Shown one piece after another: positions 21,990 to 33,713 of a DNA stretch of 64,000 nt (its first letter is position 1; each line of letters begins with the position of its first letter). Under the pieces are notes generated by a model that saw nothing but the letters and a program-made list of their open reading frames with translations, was not told where the DNA came from and searched no databases. Origin of the DNA: Heterobilharzia americana (Eukaryota > Platyhelminthes > Trematoda > Strigeidida > Schistosomatidae); contig OX104127.1 in the NCBI GenBank assembly GCA_944470555.2, positions 138,216,786 through 138,280,785 of the forward strand. Reading direction: 5' to 3'. A program made the translations under genes and the position numbers.

Positions 21990-22620
21990 CTCTGTGTTAT
22001 GCAGTGCACACTGTCTGAAGTCTGGATAGGTTAGAAGATGACCTTATTTTCTCAAAGAATGAGTTGGTTGAAAATCATTATCCTGAGCTCTTCATTGCTA
22101 CACTTTGAGACTGAAAGCAAATAACTATTCTACTCCTAAAAAGCCTCTCTTCATGAATTTGCAGACCAGTGGAGAGTCATCAGTAGATATATTGAGAAAT
22201 CGTCTGGCTTAATCACTGAGGAAAACTTTGTATTCTGCCAAACTTAGATTAACTTCCTTTACTTACCCTATGGTTCTATTATGCCTAAAGGATAAGCTAG
22301 CGCTTTTGACCACCTCTATGTGTGCTTATCAATTTACTCGCCCCAGTAAAGTAAGGTATGTTGGTCATACTCAGCGCTCGATTTTCAAACATTTCCAAAT
22401 ATATATATCAGTTTGGTTCCATAAAGGAGAAAGAAGAAGACCTCACAGGGCTATTTTAGAACAACTGATCGGTTATGAACACAGGTTAAATGCAGAAAAT
22501 AACTTCAGTATCAGCTATAGAGTTTATGAAAGCCCATGAAAAATGTATACCTGAAGCTTATTTAAACTGCGGAAACCTTGGCAATTAATATTTTGAAACC
22601 TTAACTCTTAATTTAGAAAA
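21990..22620 (+). pseudogene. Penelope-like element fragment with near-intact GIY-YIG endonuclease
   Basis: Plus-strand frames show ENHYPELFIA (the NGYP..FI signature), KKPLFMNLQFSGESSVDILRN in the linker, then an open frame 22,228-22,539 reading YSAKLRLTSF, LLTTSMCAYQF, KVRYVGHTQRSIFKHF, WFHKGERR, AILEQLIGYEHRLNAENNF, SISYRVYESP. Y..F and YVG..QR are the GIY-YIG catalytic region and EQLI..EH is the conserved helix. The usual C-terminal AEALAIR...LC segment is absent after the stop. It is the best preserved PLE endonuclease here but truncated, with an upstream stop. Confidence 0.8.
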
Positions 22621-25600
22621 AGCTTATTCATTCATTCAAGTTTTAATCGACATAACATATGGGAAAATTTTTATATCTTTTCACACATCACATTCTTCTA
22701 CTTTTATAGTTATAATTTCTCATTAAATTCACCAGTTCCTTTAACTATATTACATCAGTTAATTTAGTAATTCAATATTTGCTTCGGTCTTGGTAGGCCT
22801 TCTTCTCAATAATATTTTAAAAATCACGTTAATCTTTCTTTTCTGATGTCCTGATTTGTAATAAAAACTAAATTTCTTTCCATAATATTCTATGAAACAT
22901 TTCTATTCTGTTACCACATGAATAGAAATTTTATATGCGATTGTACAGCTTGAGAATGATATCTCTGAAAGGAGTCACTTTTTGGTGAACGTCTTTTGTT
23001 TTGTAATCTATATTTGTATTTAGAGTTCTTTGATCTAAATGAAGTAAATATGTGTGGAAAATATCTGAAAATTATTGTTGTTATTATATTTTTCAAGGTA
23101 ACATATATCAAGCCTACATTACCATTTGATCCATGAAAGGGATCTCTATTGACACGATTTAGTGGTATGGTTAGGCGGTTGAAGATACTTCCTGTAAGTT
23201 AAAAAGCTAGGACCGAAAACTCCCATAGGATTATGCCCACTTTGAAATGTAAGTATCCTTCGCTTCACTTAACATCTTGAATGCATTATCACTGTGGTAT
23301 TTAGGTATTAACTGATCACATTCATCAAGTCATTGAGTCATCTACAAGTAAAGATAAAGAAAATCTTGTGGGATTACTACTTGTTCTAACAGATAAAGTG
23401 GCTAAGTTTAAGTAGTTCACATCATAAAATATAACATCCTTAGTTTTACACAACACTAAATCATTAGTTAGTAAAACCAAGGTTCAATTGTTTTCTGACT
23501 GAATACATCACTGGTGATATTGCAGTCTTGTTGAAGTTGTGAAAGCTGTTGCATTTTAGTCAGTCACTACATGACAATGTACGGTTTTCGTAGACCACCT
23601 CACAGAAAGAACGTTACTTTCTTCATTATTAACTTCAAATGAACAGCCATTATAAATACTATTGTTCTACATGTAGGAAAACAAGACAAATTATATTTCG
23701 CTTTTCATGTGCAATGTTTGACCAATTTCACGAGAAATGAAGTAATAAATTATAAAAATTATAGGTGATCGATTCTAATTTTGTTGGATAATTGTTGACT
23801 GATCTCTGTTTTAGCGGGAAATAAATTGAAACAAAATATCATGTAGATATTCTTGTTTTCCTGATCACAGAAAACCACAATTTATCGAGTGTATTTTGAC
23901 AAATTGCAAATAACAAAGCTTTCTTTTCCAACGATAAACAGGATTAGTAGTTTAACAAGCGTTATTCAATGGTAATTGGTTGACCAGATCAATATTTACA
24001 ACTGGTTTACCGATATTTATCAAATGTTTTCCTCATTTCAGTCGATAAATCAAGAAAACGTTCGAAAATCACGAAAGAACATGAATATATTTTACTGTGT
24101 GCAGATATTACTTTGTTGAAGAAAGAGACAGAAGAACCATTAATAAGTATTATCTACATGAAAATACTTATATATCCAGTCTGAAAGAGGGAAAAAATAA
24201 TTTCTTGTTAGTATGAAATATGAACATATATTTTGATGACATGAAACAACTGTTATACTAATAGCTTAGCAATAAAAAAAGGTGACTAGAAAAGAAAGGA
24301 GTTGAAAGAGAACACAACAAGTCTTACGGACTTCAAGAGAATTTTTAGCAAGCAGATTTTAGCATGCATAACTCTGAATGCTATATTCTTTTATGCAAGA
24401 TCGAAAAAAGTAAAGCCCTTACGGAAAGCTTAATGGATCCGTTCATTACTTTTCTCGTAAGTTATTAGTTATTTGTTCATCTTTTTCAGAGAACTAATTA
24501 CAAATTAAAGTTTTAGTTGTGTAAATTTAGTAACTGAGTATTGTGCAGCACTTCTTTATATCAAACAATCAGGATAGTAATTACATCGTTCAAAATGATA
24601 GTTGTTAGTGGTATTGTCTTGTTTTACCACTCCTCTTTTGTGAAGGTTTGTTGATCATCGATAGGCGCTATTACTATATCTGTGCCATATGTACAGATCT
24701 TGAAATCTGTTTTTCGAAAGGAACGGTAATTCTTTGAAGAAACTTAACCATATTTCATTTCGTACTATGATCTTAATTATTGTTCAAACATAAGTAACTC
24801 TATTGGAAACAGGATGTTCTGTAGTAGGTAGAATGCCCGTTTTATCACTTCCATTTTATATGTGAGAAAAATTCAAGCGTATTCTGAAACCAGTTTCTGG
24901 AGCATTCTACTGTTAAGAAACTTTAAAACTCACATTTTGTCGACTGGTGCATTGTATCTGTTTCATAACTGAGCATACTATCTTATAAATCACATTTTTT
25001 GAAATGCTTCTCCCAAATGATATCTCTGATATCTCAAGTAGTTTTTAAAATTTCCCACTTTCTCAGGTGTCCTGATAAGTAAACTGTTAATGGTGTACTA
25101 ATGTTATATACATTTGTTTGTAAACATGGAGTTGAATAAGATTTATGTTGTACTGTTTCATATTTCGACTAAGAGGCTATTCACTTTTTTAATATCGACG
25201 TTCATTATGACTAACTGTCTTCGCCTTCAGGATAATTTGATTTTGAATGGCACCGATTTTGAGCTTGATTTATTCTTAACCATCAAAAGATCAGTTCTTA
25301 CCCGTTTGAATCTATTAAGATCACGAATGTAGTTGCCCTTCAAATGCATCATTTTTGCCTTAATGATGAATAAACCTGTAAGTCATTCAAACTCTTTGTC
25401 ATGGGGATCTTGGGTTTTTTTACAGATTACAAGTACAATACTTCACTTCATTCTCCCTTTACAAATTTGTAGTTAAAGAAACTTTCTTTGACTTATACGT
25501 AGGGATAGTCTTTCAATGCACATTCCAATGTTGACAACAAGAGGGTTGGGGGTATAGGACCAGAAATTCAAAAACGAACCTTACTATCGTAATCCTGGGT

Positions 25601-26420
25601 AAGTACGTACAGCTTTGTTGATGACATGTGAGCTTGTACTCAATGTATCTATAAGATGTGTAGTCATTTTTGAATTAAGAATAACACTTTTCAGTTGTTT
25701 ACACGGAAACGATTTTTGAATATGACAGCCAGTAATTTGAATCACTATTAGTGTGGATTCTGAGGAAATTAAGTTAGTTTTATGAAACTTGAAAGTGTGA
25801 TGAGATTAAGTTTTTTAGATCTCGAAAGATAGCGGGAATTATTACAGTAATTAGCTTCTGTTAGTACGCTGCGCTAAACAGTGGTTGCCTAAACATAGCT
25901 GCCAACTATGATCATGTGTGCTGCATACTATAATGACGGTCATTTACTACAGCTCTGTCAGATAAAAGTCGTATCTATATAAATTTGTGTGTGCCTGGGC
26001 TGATGAACTTAGGGAACCATTCGGTTGAATGTTGACCGAAAGACACACAGTTATAGCGTACCTCAAATCAGCGACTCAGTAGTGCATAGGCATTTTAACA
26101 TCATAATTCAGATCAAGTTTGTTCAAAGTAAGAAAAACACAATTAGCAGAATAAAATGACATTTTATTTCATGACTACTCTTCAGTTGCATGCATTTTAA
26201 AAAATACAATGGTTATTAGCATACAAGATATTTTAAAATTAAGAGTCGGCAGTCTTAATTCATACATAAAGACTACTGATATAACACGTAAGAGGATTAG
26301 TTGCACACAGGTATGAAATGTAAGAAAGGAAAAACAATAAAGCATAAATAAATAAGGTGTTATGTAATTAGAGTGAAAATGAAATAGGATCAAATCATAT
26401 TTACCAAGGGAATGACAGAC
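22620..26420. other. AT-rich non-coding stretch
   Basis: No supported gene or recognised repeat. The frame at 25,114-25,332 ends next to an AATAAA at about 25,366 and follows a CTTCAG acceptor-like site, but neither strand gives a recognisable protein. Confidence 0.5.
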
Positions 26421-26424
26421 TAAC

Positions 26425-27110
26425 CACACTTTCCTTCTGAATGCAAAGGTCAGGTTGAAAGCATTTTATTGTAATCGCTTCTGCGAAACACAATAGTCTA
26501 GATATTCCTTGTACTTTTAAGGCACCCGAAGTTTTAATCAGATGTTCTTTGTCTATCAGGTATCTGGCAATTCCAGTGATTAGAACTTAGCTTCCTTTCA
26601 AGGAGAGATTCTTGAGGATATAATCAACGAATTAAATAATGGATGCCCTTCTCTCAATTCTTCCAATGTACTTGCTACCGCAAGTGTATGTGAATCCATA
26701 AATACATTCGAAGGTGGTGGAGGAGCAGGTTAATTATTTAATATTGACTGCTACAGCTAACATATTGATAATGATACAAGTTTAGCTGAAGGAAAGTTCC
26801 TTCTCAGTGCTCCTCTAATTCTTATGTCTATTTGCTTGAATGTAAGGTGTGTGAAAACCTTTACCAAAGTTAAGTGTTTATTTCCTTCTATCTGTTCTTT
26901 TTCCACACTGCATAATAAATCCCTTAAGATATCCATTCTGTAGGAGTCACTTCTTAAAAAAGTTAAGTTCTTTGGCTAACTTATTCGCAAGACATAATTT
27001 CCTAGCCCTGTTGTAAAGTATTTTGACTAGCCCACGCTTATAGCTAGCGTGACAGAAACCTTTATTTTTAAGGTATCGTCCCGTCCTTGTCTTTTCTATG
27101 TATGGTCTTT
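26425..27110 (-). pseudogene. Penelope-like element fragment (RT end and GIY-YIG endonuclease)
   Basis: Minus-strand reading from right to left: SYKRGLVKILYNRARKLC, NKLAKELNFFKK, LLQNGYLKGFI (the PLE post-RT signature), then CIYGFTYTCGSKYIGRIERRAS, an intact-looking GIY-YIG core (YTCG..YIGR). After frameshifts come ITGIARYLIDKEHLIKT, then LLCFAEAITIKCFQPDLCIQK, the conserved C-terminus. Stops lie within each part, so it is a relic covering the 3' half of an element. Confidence 0.8.
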
Positions 27111-27780
27111 CCAATCATACCATCAGTTCTTCTTCACATGTTTTAGAACTTAAGATTATTTATTCTTCAATTTTAAAATACCTTATATCCTAATAATTGT
27201 TGTACTTCTAAACTGTATGCACCTGAAGAGTATTCACGGAAAAAAACGTTATCGTTTCGTCTTTCTTACTTTTTCTAAATTTATCAACAGACCTAAATGC
27301 ATGAAATCAAATTAGTTTCACCAAGCACTTGGTTGGACTACATGTGAATACCTGAGTTGTCTTTATTATGAAAACCTAAGAAACACAATGTCGCTTGGTT
27401 TGTTAGCTAACAGCAATTTTATGTGAATAATATCATGTATGATTAATGAATTTTTCATCTCATTAACAAGATCACTCCTTTAACGCTTAGATACTGAGTA
27501 ATTTTAGTCTTTTTTGCTGAAATGTAAATATCAGAAGTAATTAGACTATTTGAATATCAACGCCATACTTCAACAGGGTATGGTAGACTGTGAAGTGATT
27601 GAAAAGATAGAAATTTGAGCGAATACATGTTTTCGCAAAAGTCTTCTCTGGTCCTACCTTTGAATACAATATTTCACATTTAGAAACACACACTTCAATC
27701 GGTCACATGAGTTTTTGACACTTATCTTTACATTAAGCTAACTGTGGGACTGAAATTATGCAACAGTTATCTGCATTTGT
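27110..27780. other. Spacer between two opposed Penelope-like fragments
   Basis: No domain recognised. It may hold further decayed PLE sequence but I cannot align it. Confidence 0.4.
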
Positions 27781-28260
27781 GGCAATAAGCAAATATTTAT
27801 CAGCCTTCCACCTAAGGGTGATAATCCAACCGAGACCATTACAAGTGGACTTCAAGGTTCATTAAAGAAGACGTTCCTTGGAGCCAGTCTGAGACTGACG
27901 TTCAGCAGAAGATGCACCCTGTCATTATCGATAAATTCACCTGCTCCTATGAAGTCAGCTATTTAGGACCAATTATGAGAACTCTTTCCAAACATGCAAC
28001 AGAACATCCACCAGTGTGGTTAGCAAAAAGAGAAGGGATAACGAAGATTACGAATTCTATCTAATCACATCTAAATGACACTGGTCAGTAATCCACAAGA
28101 TAGCAGGTTGGATGCCACAAACAGTAAGAATTCATCTTGTTCAAGCTACTAAAGCTATTCCAGCAAGAATGATGAGACCCGAGCTCGGTATGCAAAAACA
28201 ACTCATACATTCCCTTATTCGTCCTTGGTTATCTAAAAAGATGGAGTTTACATAACTCAG
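27780..28260 (+). pseudogene. Penelope-like element fragment (linker and GIY-YIG endonuclease)
   Basis: Plus strand, in shifting frames: SLPPKGDNPTETITSGLQGS and LKKTFLGASLRLTFSRRC (linker), then DKFTCSYEVSYLGPIMRTLS and HATEHPPVWLAKREG (Y..F.CS..YLG...R.L...EH.P.WL), then SHLNDTGHQ. YLGP replaces YIGR. It lies head-to-head with the fragment at 26,425-27,110. Frameshifts make it a pseudogene. Confidence 0.75.
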
Positions 28261-28464
28261 GTACAGAATGACTCAAATAACATGTTTTTATCAACGTGAC
28301 TTGCCTTTTTTCATTTGATTTTTCATGTTAGTATAACTTTTATTTTAATGATTTTCATCTGACAATATTCCATAGTTACTGACTGCCTGGTATGATTTTA
28401 ATTATAATCCAAGTGTATTATTATTATTTGTTGAAACTTTAAATTCTTCAGGTATACTATGTCG

Positions 28465-28720
28465 AATTCACCGACGTCTGTTGGCATATAGGTGCCTAGG
28501 TCGATACCTCGATTTTGTCTGATTACTTATTGTTAGAACTGATTTGGTTGTGGCTAACATTAGTAGGAGGTTCTAGTGTCAGTAGGAATAATATAACTGA
28601 CAGCGGTGCAGGCATATTCAGCTGATAACTCCTAAATAGGATGGAACGCGCGTCGTGGATTCTAACGCTAGCCTCAATCAAGTCGGATATGATTCACTTG
28701 CAACTGATAACCCTTATGCC
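28465..28720. repeat. Smα-like elements, head-to-head pair
   Basis: Minus part: CTGTTGGCATATAGGTGCC, ATACCTCGATTTTGTCTGATTAC, TTGGTTGTGGCTAAC. Plus part from about 28,600: GGTGCAGGCATATTCAGCTG, then a degenerate ribozyme (CTGATAACTCCTAAATAGGATGGAAC with GTC before GTGGATTC) and CGCTAGCC. Core positions G8 and A13 are mutated. Confidence 0.7.
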
Positions 28721-29004
28721 TACTAATCCCTTTATATACTGATCATCGAAAATCTTGTGAAAAAAATATTTTTAAAGAAAGAAACAAATAACTACCTGGT
28801 AATCGCATTGGTAGCTATGGAAGAGTTAAGAAATCAATGGCTCAGTGATACTGGTTACCTGGTATGCACAGCGTATATGCTTCTTCTTGAACAGTATCTG
28901 AGATAATGAACATTCTAAGTTAGATTTATCGAAAAATCTTCTTACCCAGAAAGAAAAGAGAGTTTAGATTTTCAGATGTCTTCTACTATGTTACAATTTA
29001 CTTG

Positions 29005-29330
29005 GTTCTGACTAGCAGTGGAATTCAAGACTCATGTTTCGTCCTGTTTAGGACTCATCATCTGGATGCATCTGCACCCTTTTGAGTGACATTTTCCTCT
29101 CTGAAACCCGAACTTCGTGTTCACTGCTTCAAATGTCAAAGCGTTATTTACTAGGCCGAAGAGCAACGACAGCCAACTCTTGAACAATTCTTGTGCCAAG
29201 TCAACCATAACAATACATATTCAAGCAAGGTTTCAGCTTTGGAGCTCATATAACAACAGAGGTCAAACAATTTAATCCACCATAACAATGGGAAATTACA
29301 AGTATAAACAGACAGCAGTAGATATTATGT
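29005..29330. repeat. Smα-like elements, head-to-head pair
   Basis: Minus part 29,005-29,200: TGACTAGCAGTGGAATTC, ribozyme, GGATGCATCTGCACCC, ACCCGAACTTCG (mirrored B box), TTACTAGGCCG. Plus part 29,255-29,330: ACAGAGGTCAAACAATTTAATCC, ATTACAAGTATAAAC, the downstream Smα body. Confidence 0.7.
29021..29067 (-). ncRNA. Hammerhead ribozyme, Smα type (one core change)
   Basis: On the minus strand: CCAGATGATGAGTCCTAAACAGGACGAAAC, ending GAGTC before TTGAATTCC. Stem II (TCC/GGA) and CGAAA are intact and the cleavage triplet is GTC. C3 of CUGAUGA is A. The best stem II of any Smα copy here. Confidence 0.6.
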
Positions 29331-29334
29331 GGGA

Positions 29335-29465
29335 ATTTATCATGGACTGACGTCAGTTGCAGGAATGTTGAAAATCTAAGAGCGCTGGACAGCTGCTTCG
29401 CCCTAGTATGAGACTCCTCAGCGGTGTGAACCCATAACCCCACCAGAGATCGAACCCACTATGGT
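29335..29465 (-). repeat. SINE-2 copy, minus strand
   Basis: Tail (GGAATTTATCATGGACTGACGTCAG), AGGAATGTTGAAAATCTAAGAGCGCTGG, ribozyme, CCCATAACCCCACCAGAGATCGAACCC. The mirrored B box at 29,447-29,457 reads GGGTTCGATCT on the minus strand. The copy ends at the head. Confidence 0.8.
29382..29428 (-). ncRNA. Hammerhead ribozyme-like fold, SINE-2
   Basis: On the minus strand: CTGAGGAGTCTCATACTAGGGCGAAGCAGCTGTC then CAGCGCT. The first box is the full CUGANGA core, stem II pairs GTCT with GGGC (one G-T pair), GTC is present, and the second box is CGAAG (A15.1 to G). Stem I is partly mismatched. Confidence 0.55.
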
Positions 29466-29829
29466 TTTATTAAATTATTCTAAGTCAAAATGAACAGTGC
29501 GACTATAATTTTAGGAATTTACAGGGCACTCATAAGCGATTATACAACTCCCTTATTTTATGTATCACATAAGACTGACGTCAATTATCCACATATCTTG
29601 AATTCCTTTTCACATGAGAGTATGCAGAGTCTAATCAAAGTAAAAAGGTTCATAAGTGATGAAGGATCAAAGTTAATGGATTCTGTGTGAATTAAACTTT
29701 CGGTTTCGTGCATAACAACAACAACAACCATTGAATACTACTCTATTTGGTGCACTTAAATTAAACTGGAAAATTTTTTTGCCTTTATCTTTGATTAATT
29801 ACACTTTTGCTTGAATCAGAGTTAAAACG

Positions 29830-30110
29830 TACTTATTGGTAACCGATACTGGGTGGTCATTGAAGAAGAAGTGAAGATTTACGTTGGAGTGCGATTCGAA
29901 CCAGAGATTGACGTGTTTCTTTCCCGACACTCGTAGCTCAAACGGTGAAACGCCAGATCAGAAACCCGGTAGTCGATGGTTTGAATCTCGCTGTGGCTCA
30001 ACTTTTCACTTCATCTTCAATCTCTACCCAGTATCAACACTAGTCTGCGAAACAATGTCTCACCCAATCAGTCAAACTTATTGTTAGTAATCATCAGGCT
30101 ATATTTTTTG
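29830..30110. repeat. SINE-3, tRNA-like repeat, head-to-head pair
   Basis: Plus part about 29,925-30,100: GTAGCTCAAACGGTGAAACGCC (A-box-like) and GGTTTGAATCTCGC (B-box-like), then TCACTTCATCTTCAATCTC, CCCAGTATCAAC. Minus part about 29,845-29,915: its complement reads CTGGTTCGAATCGCAC, then AATCTTCACTTCTTCTTCAATG, CACCCAGTATC. The fold does not make a proper tRNA, so I call it a tRNA-derived repeat. Confidence 0.6.
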
Positions 30111-30284
30111 TATCTATTAAATAATTAGGTATCTGACATAGTACACATAAATCAGTAAGAAGAATCGCTTGTCTGAACTTTACACGTTCTGAAACGTGTT
30201 TTTAAAAGTCATTTGTTGACAACTTGAGTAAACTGAGATTGACCTTCATTTCAATTTCACCAATGTGTTTGATTTACATCTACA

Positions 30285-30420
30285 TCGATTTTAAGTTGAT
30301 ATTCATCATGGTCTGACATCAACTAGAAAACCACTCAAAAATTAAGAGTACACAGTAGCTGCTGTGTCCTGGTATGAAACTCCTAAGCAATGTAGAGCCA
30401 AGACCCCCTGATGATTATCA
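30285..30420 (-). repeat. SINE-2 copy (degenerate)
   Basis: GATATTCATCATGGTCTGACATCAAC, then CAGTAGCTGCTGTGTCCTGGTATGAAACTCCTAAGC, the mirrored ribozyme, and ACCCCCTGATGATTATC. Core changed at several positions. Confidence 0.65.
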
Positions 30421-30429
30421 ATGGAAATA

Positions 30430-32575
30430 TCTTAGATGATTAAGGTTCGTAGACTGTTGTTATTGATTCTAAGCTCAAATCTTGATTTTCTCCATGTTCG
30501 ACGTAGTGTCTGATTTCTGTGTTAGTAAGATCTTTAAACGTGGTTAAAAGTTATTAAAATGCTGCATATAATGAAAGATTTAGGATTTTTAAACTTCTAG
30601 CAAAGTAGTTTACACTATTCGTTAGCTCTCGAAAACATTTTGCTGTATTTGATTGTATCCACACGAAATTTTAAAGTTTTCAGTTCTTGCTGAAGTAAAA
30701 TATATTATAACTTGATGAATCTATAGACAGTCGAACCATTATAATTTATTGAACGAAGCGAAACCGAGGGCTGATCTTTATTTCGACTAAAATTGTATCC
30801 TATTACTTACAATCAATTAAACTACCAGCCAGTAGGATCATTACTCTACTGTGATCTAAATGATTAACTCTGTGGAGAAGTGAGTGGTAAAAGTATTTAG
30901 CTATCGTTATATTTAACTGTATTGGTTTGAATTTACAATTACTTCTCGTTGTCAGACAGCTAATTACGAAGAACGATTTTTATAAAAGTGTATGTTATCT
31001 TGAAAATAATTCATTTTGCTTATTTTAGATAACACTTGAAAATACGAACTAGTGTTAGGAAAGCAGTCGAAATCCACTACCCATTAAGTAGATTTTTTTC
31101 AGTAAACTTTACTGGAATGTACATTCCAGATAAAACTTTTAACATGAATATAAATGGCCCAGAAGAGAGAAGAACAAGCTGCACTCTTCATAATGGATTA
31201 GCGATTCTAGAATCAAAATCCTAATAGTTGTACACACAGCATTTGTTATCTGATAACAAAAACCAAAACTGAAATCTAATTTAGACGGATACATGGCATA
31301 GACGAAATATTTTTTCAAAAGAAACCGATGTTAGATTATTTAAGGCAAAAATTTACAGTGCCATAAATTGACTAACAATCTAAATTGTATTAGGCATTTT
31401 TTACAAGACAGATACCTTACAGTGAGAAACAATCAGTTTAGCCTCTGGCAATATAGCTCTGAGGAAACAGTATTAAAATTTTAACCAACCGAAGAAACTT
31501 GATTTGGTGATGTAATCAACTTACCGTTTCTATAAAAAAGTTTTAGGTATTAAATGATACGGACCAGTTTGACAGTGTATAGAAGAAGAAAATATTCTAA
31601 AGTATGTTGCTTGTTAGTTAGATGGATTCTTGTTAAGATTTCCTTTTACATGATTTACAAAGTTATATGAAAGTCATAGAAGTTGTGATCATGAAACAAT
31701 GAATCATTCATTTGATTGATTGTTAAAAGGTTAAACATTTCTCCAAAATCAATCTTAGTCTTGACTGCATTTTGAAGACAAAACATTAGGAATTTCTGTG
31801 AATGATTGTTATCTTTGATGTTACTGATAGACAGTTGCTAGCAGTGGAATCCTGCATTGCTGGTTCCCATCGTAAAACTATCTTCAAATTCATTTCAGTT
31901 GATGTGATCAGCCTATGCAATGGTTTTGTGTAAGTCATGACTTTTATGAATATCGACAGTACGAATATTTTTACACCACCGGTTTTTTAAAATATAACTT
32001 CTGTTGATCTAAGCGCTGAAAAATGAAAATGACAATTTTTTTTCATTTAACAGTTGTGATATATCAAGATTTCTCTTTTCACAAAAAAGTAGTCATCAAT
32101 CCTAGCAAAATATCACAGACTATTTATAGAAAGAACTAAGGAAGTGTGGTAGCAGTTTTAATTACGTTCTTACGGGTTCGTTCGATCGTCTTTCGATTAT
32201 CTAAAGCCAGTTTAATTCATGTTGGATTTTGGCAGGAGTTCAAGCGAAATTTTTACCTTGACATAATATAATATGCTTGTCTAGTGACAAAAAAGTTATG
32301 GTGAATTCGTAAGCACATAGTCTAAGAACGGTAAACCAGTTAATTTCAAAGTATTAGAAAATACGACCGAAGTTTGATTCATCTTAACGATAAAGTTAGT
32401 TGCTTTTCTGGCATCGGGAAATCAAAATGGGAACTTCCACAAAAGTTCAAAGATTCACGTCTCCTCAGCAGCATGCAAATTACTAGTAGGTAGAAAAAGA
32501 CTAATCACCAAGTAGTAAAAACTGTATGCGTAGAGAAGAAATTTGAAAATAAAGGCTAGTGAGATTGTTCATGCT
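30430..32575. other. Mostly unassigned AT-rich stretch
   Basis: No supported gene. A short Smα 3' end (GCTAGCAGTGGAATCCTGCATTGC) lies at about 31,838-31,862. The frame at 31,036-31,224 has no family resemblance. Confidence 0.5.
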
Positions 32576-32579
32576 TTAA

Positions 32580-33713
32580 AAGACAACAAAGAGTGAATAT
32601 ATCTCGTCCATAGTGACTGATCTTCAGCCACGTAGCAAAAACTATCAAACCACCGATCTCCGTTTTCTCGAGGACCCTACCTACGTAGCCTGCACCTCCC
32701 TACAGGCACCACACAAACTGTTAGAGGATTCACAAACTGATGAAATGTTTTTTTCTGGGCACTCTGAACCCTCTAACATCCTAATCAAACTTCTGCTAGC
32801 ATGGCACCTAAAGATAGGTGGTGGCTTAGCATGAGCAGCACATATCCAAGCCACCTCAGTCGATGAAGGTTCATAAACTGATTAGTTGACTTACTTCTTT
32901 GCCTAGTGCCTTTTGACTAACCTCGAAACTGCTTATATGGTTATTCCATCGTATGTTGGCAGCACTACGAAGACACCTGTGGTTAAAATCCTATAGTTTC
33001 TCCACATATTCTAATTTTGATGACCATTTAGCACAGCCGTATAACAAAACACAACGAATTACAAAGCAGTATAATGCTCCTTTTATAGATATTCCGAATT
33101 CTAGTTGGCTCCTCAGATGACGTAATTTGGCAAGTGCCAAACAGCCCTGTGCATCTGAACTAAGTGGGATTCAATCAACAATCAACCCGTTCAGATTGGT
33201 GCAACTCCCCAAGTACTTGAAATGATCGACAAATTATATTATTTGACTTACTATTCTCAAACTAGAATTATCTGTAAGACAGTCTCGGGCCATCATAGTA
33301 CATTTGACAGGTACAAAATGTTTGTCAAACAAAGGAAGATTGCTGCTCAAGGTGTTCAAACGAGTTCGCATTTTGTCAGCGTCTTCATCTAACAGAACAA
33401 TGTAATCTGCGCACTCCAAGTCAACCAGATGCCCTCTAAGAAGCAGATCAATCCACGCGAAGTTAGAGTTACCTAGGATTAAGTCCATTAGTACATCTAT
33501 AACAGACTCAAACAGGAACAGTAACAGTGTTCCTCCATGGCTGATACCACCAGTTATTAGTAATATGGTCGACAAGTCCCCATACGTCTTTAGACATCTA
33601 TACAAGTTTGAGTGAAGAACTTTAATCAAGATTGCACTCTTGCCCGATACTCGCTTCACAGAGAAACACTACCACAATACCCCATGGTTGACAGAATCTA
33701 ATACCGCGATCTA
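32580..33713 (-). pseudogene. RT motifs A-E and C-terminal region, second lineage (broken)
   Basis: Minus strand: AVLDSVNHGVLW (motif A end), GDLSTILLITGGISHGG (motif B, with QG lost), FLFESVIDVLMDL, DLECADYIVLLDEDADKM (motif C, YADD changed to CADY), FVPVKCTM. Further left: LAKLRHLRSQLEFGISIKGALYC, RCVLLYGCAKW, DFNHRCLRSAANIRW, LHRLRWLGYVLLM, GRCRLRR and GPRENGDRWFDSF. This is the standard C-terminal order of the lineage. Catalytic motif C is destroyed. Confidence 0.8.
33704..33713. repeat. Target-site duplication, left (RTE copy 2)
   Basis: CCGCGATCTA, repeated as CCGCGACCTA at 35,067-35,076 with one transition. Confidence 0.7.

Noticed and set aside
25114..25332. Candidate terminal exon with nearby AATAAA.
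   Set aside because: Neither strand gives a recognisable protein and no upstream exon is visible; AATAAA is common in AT-rich DNA.
31036..31224. Candidate terminal exon after a TTATTTTAG acceptor-like site.
   Set aside because: The frame has a stop just after the acceptor, begins at a non-ATG codon, and has no recognisable protein.
32613..32834. Plus-strand frame of 73 codons starting with MTDLQPRS.
   Set aside because: It is antisense to the C-terminal region of the second non-LTR lineage (GRCRLRR and GPRENGDRWFDSF on the minus strand).
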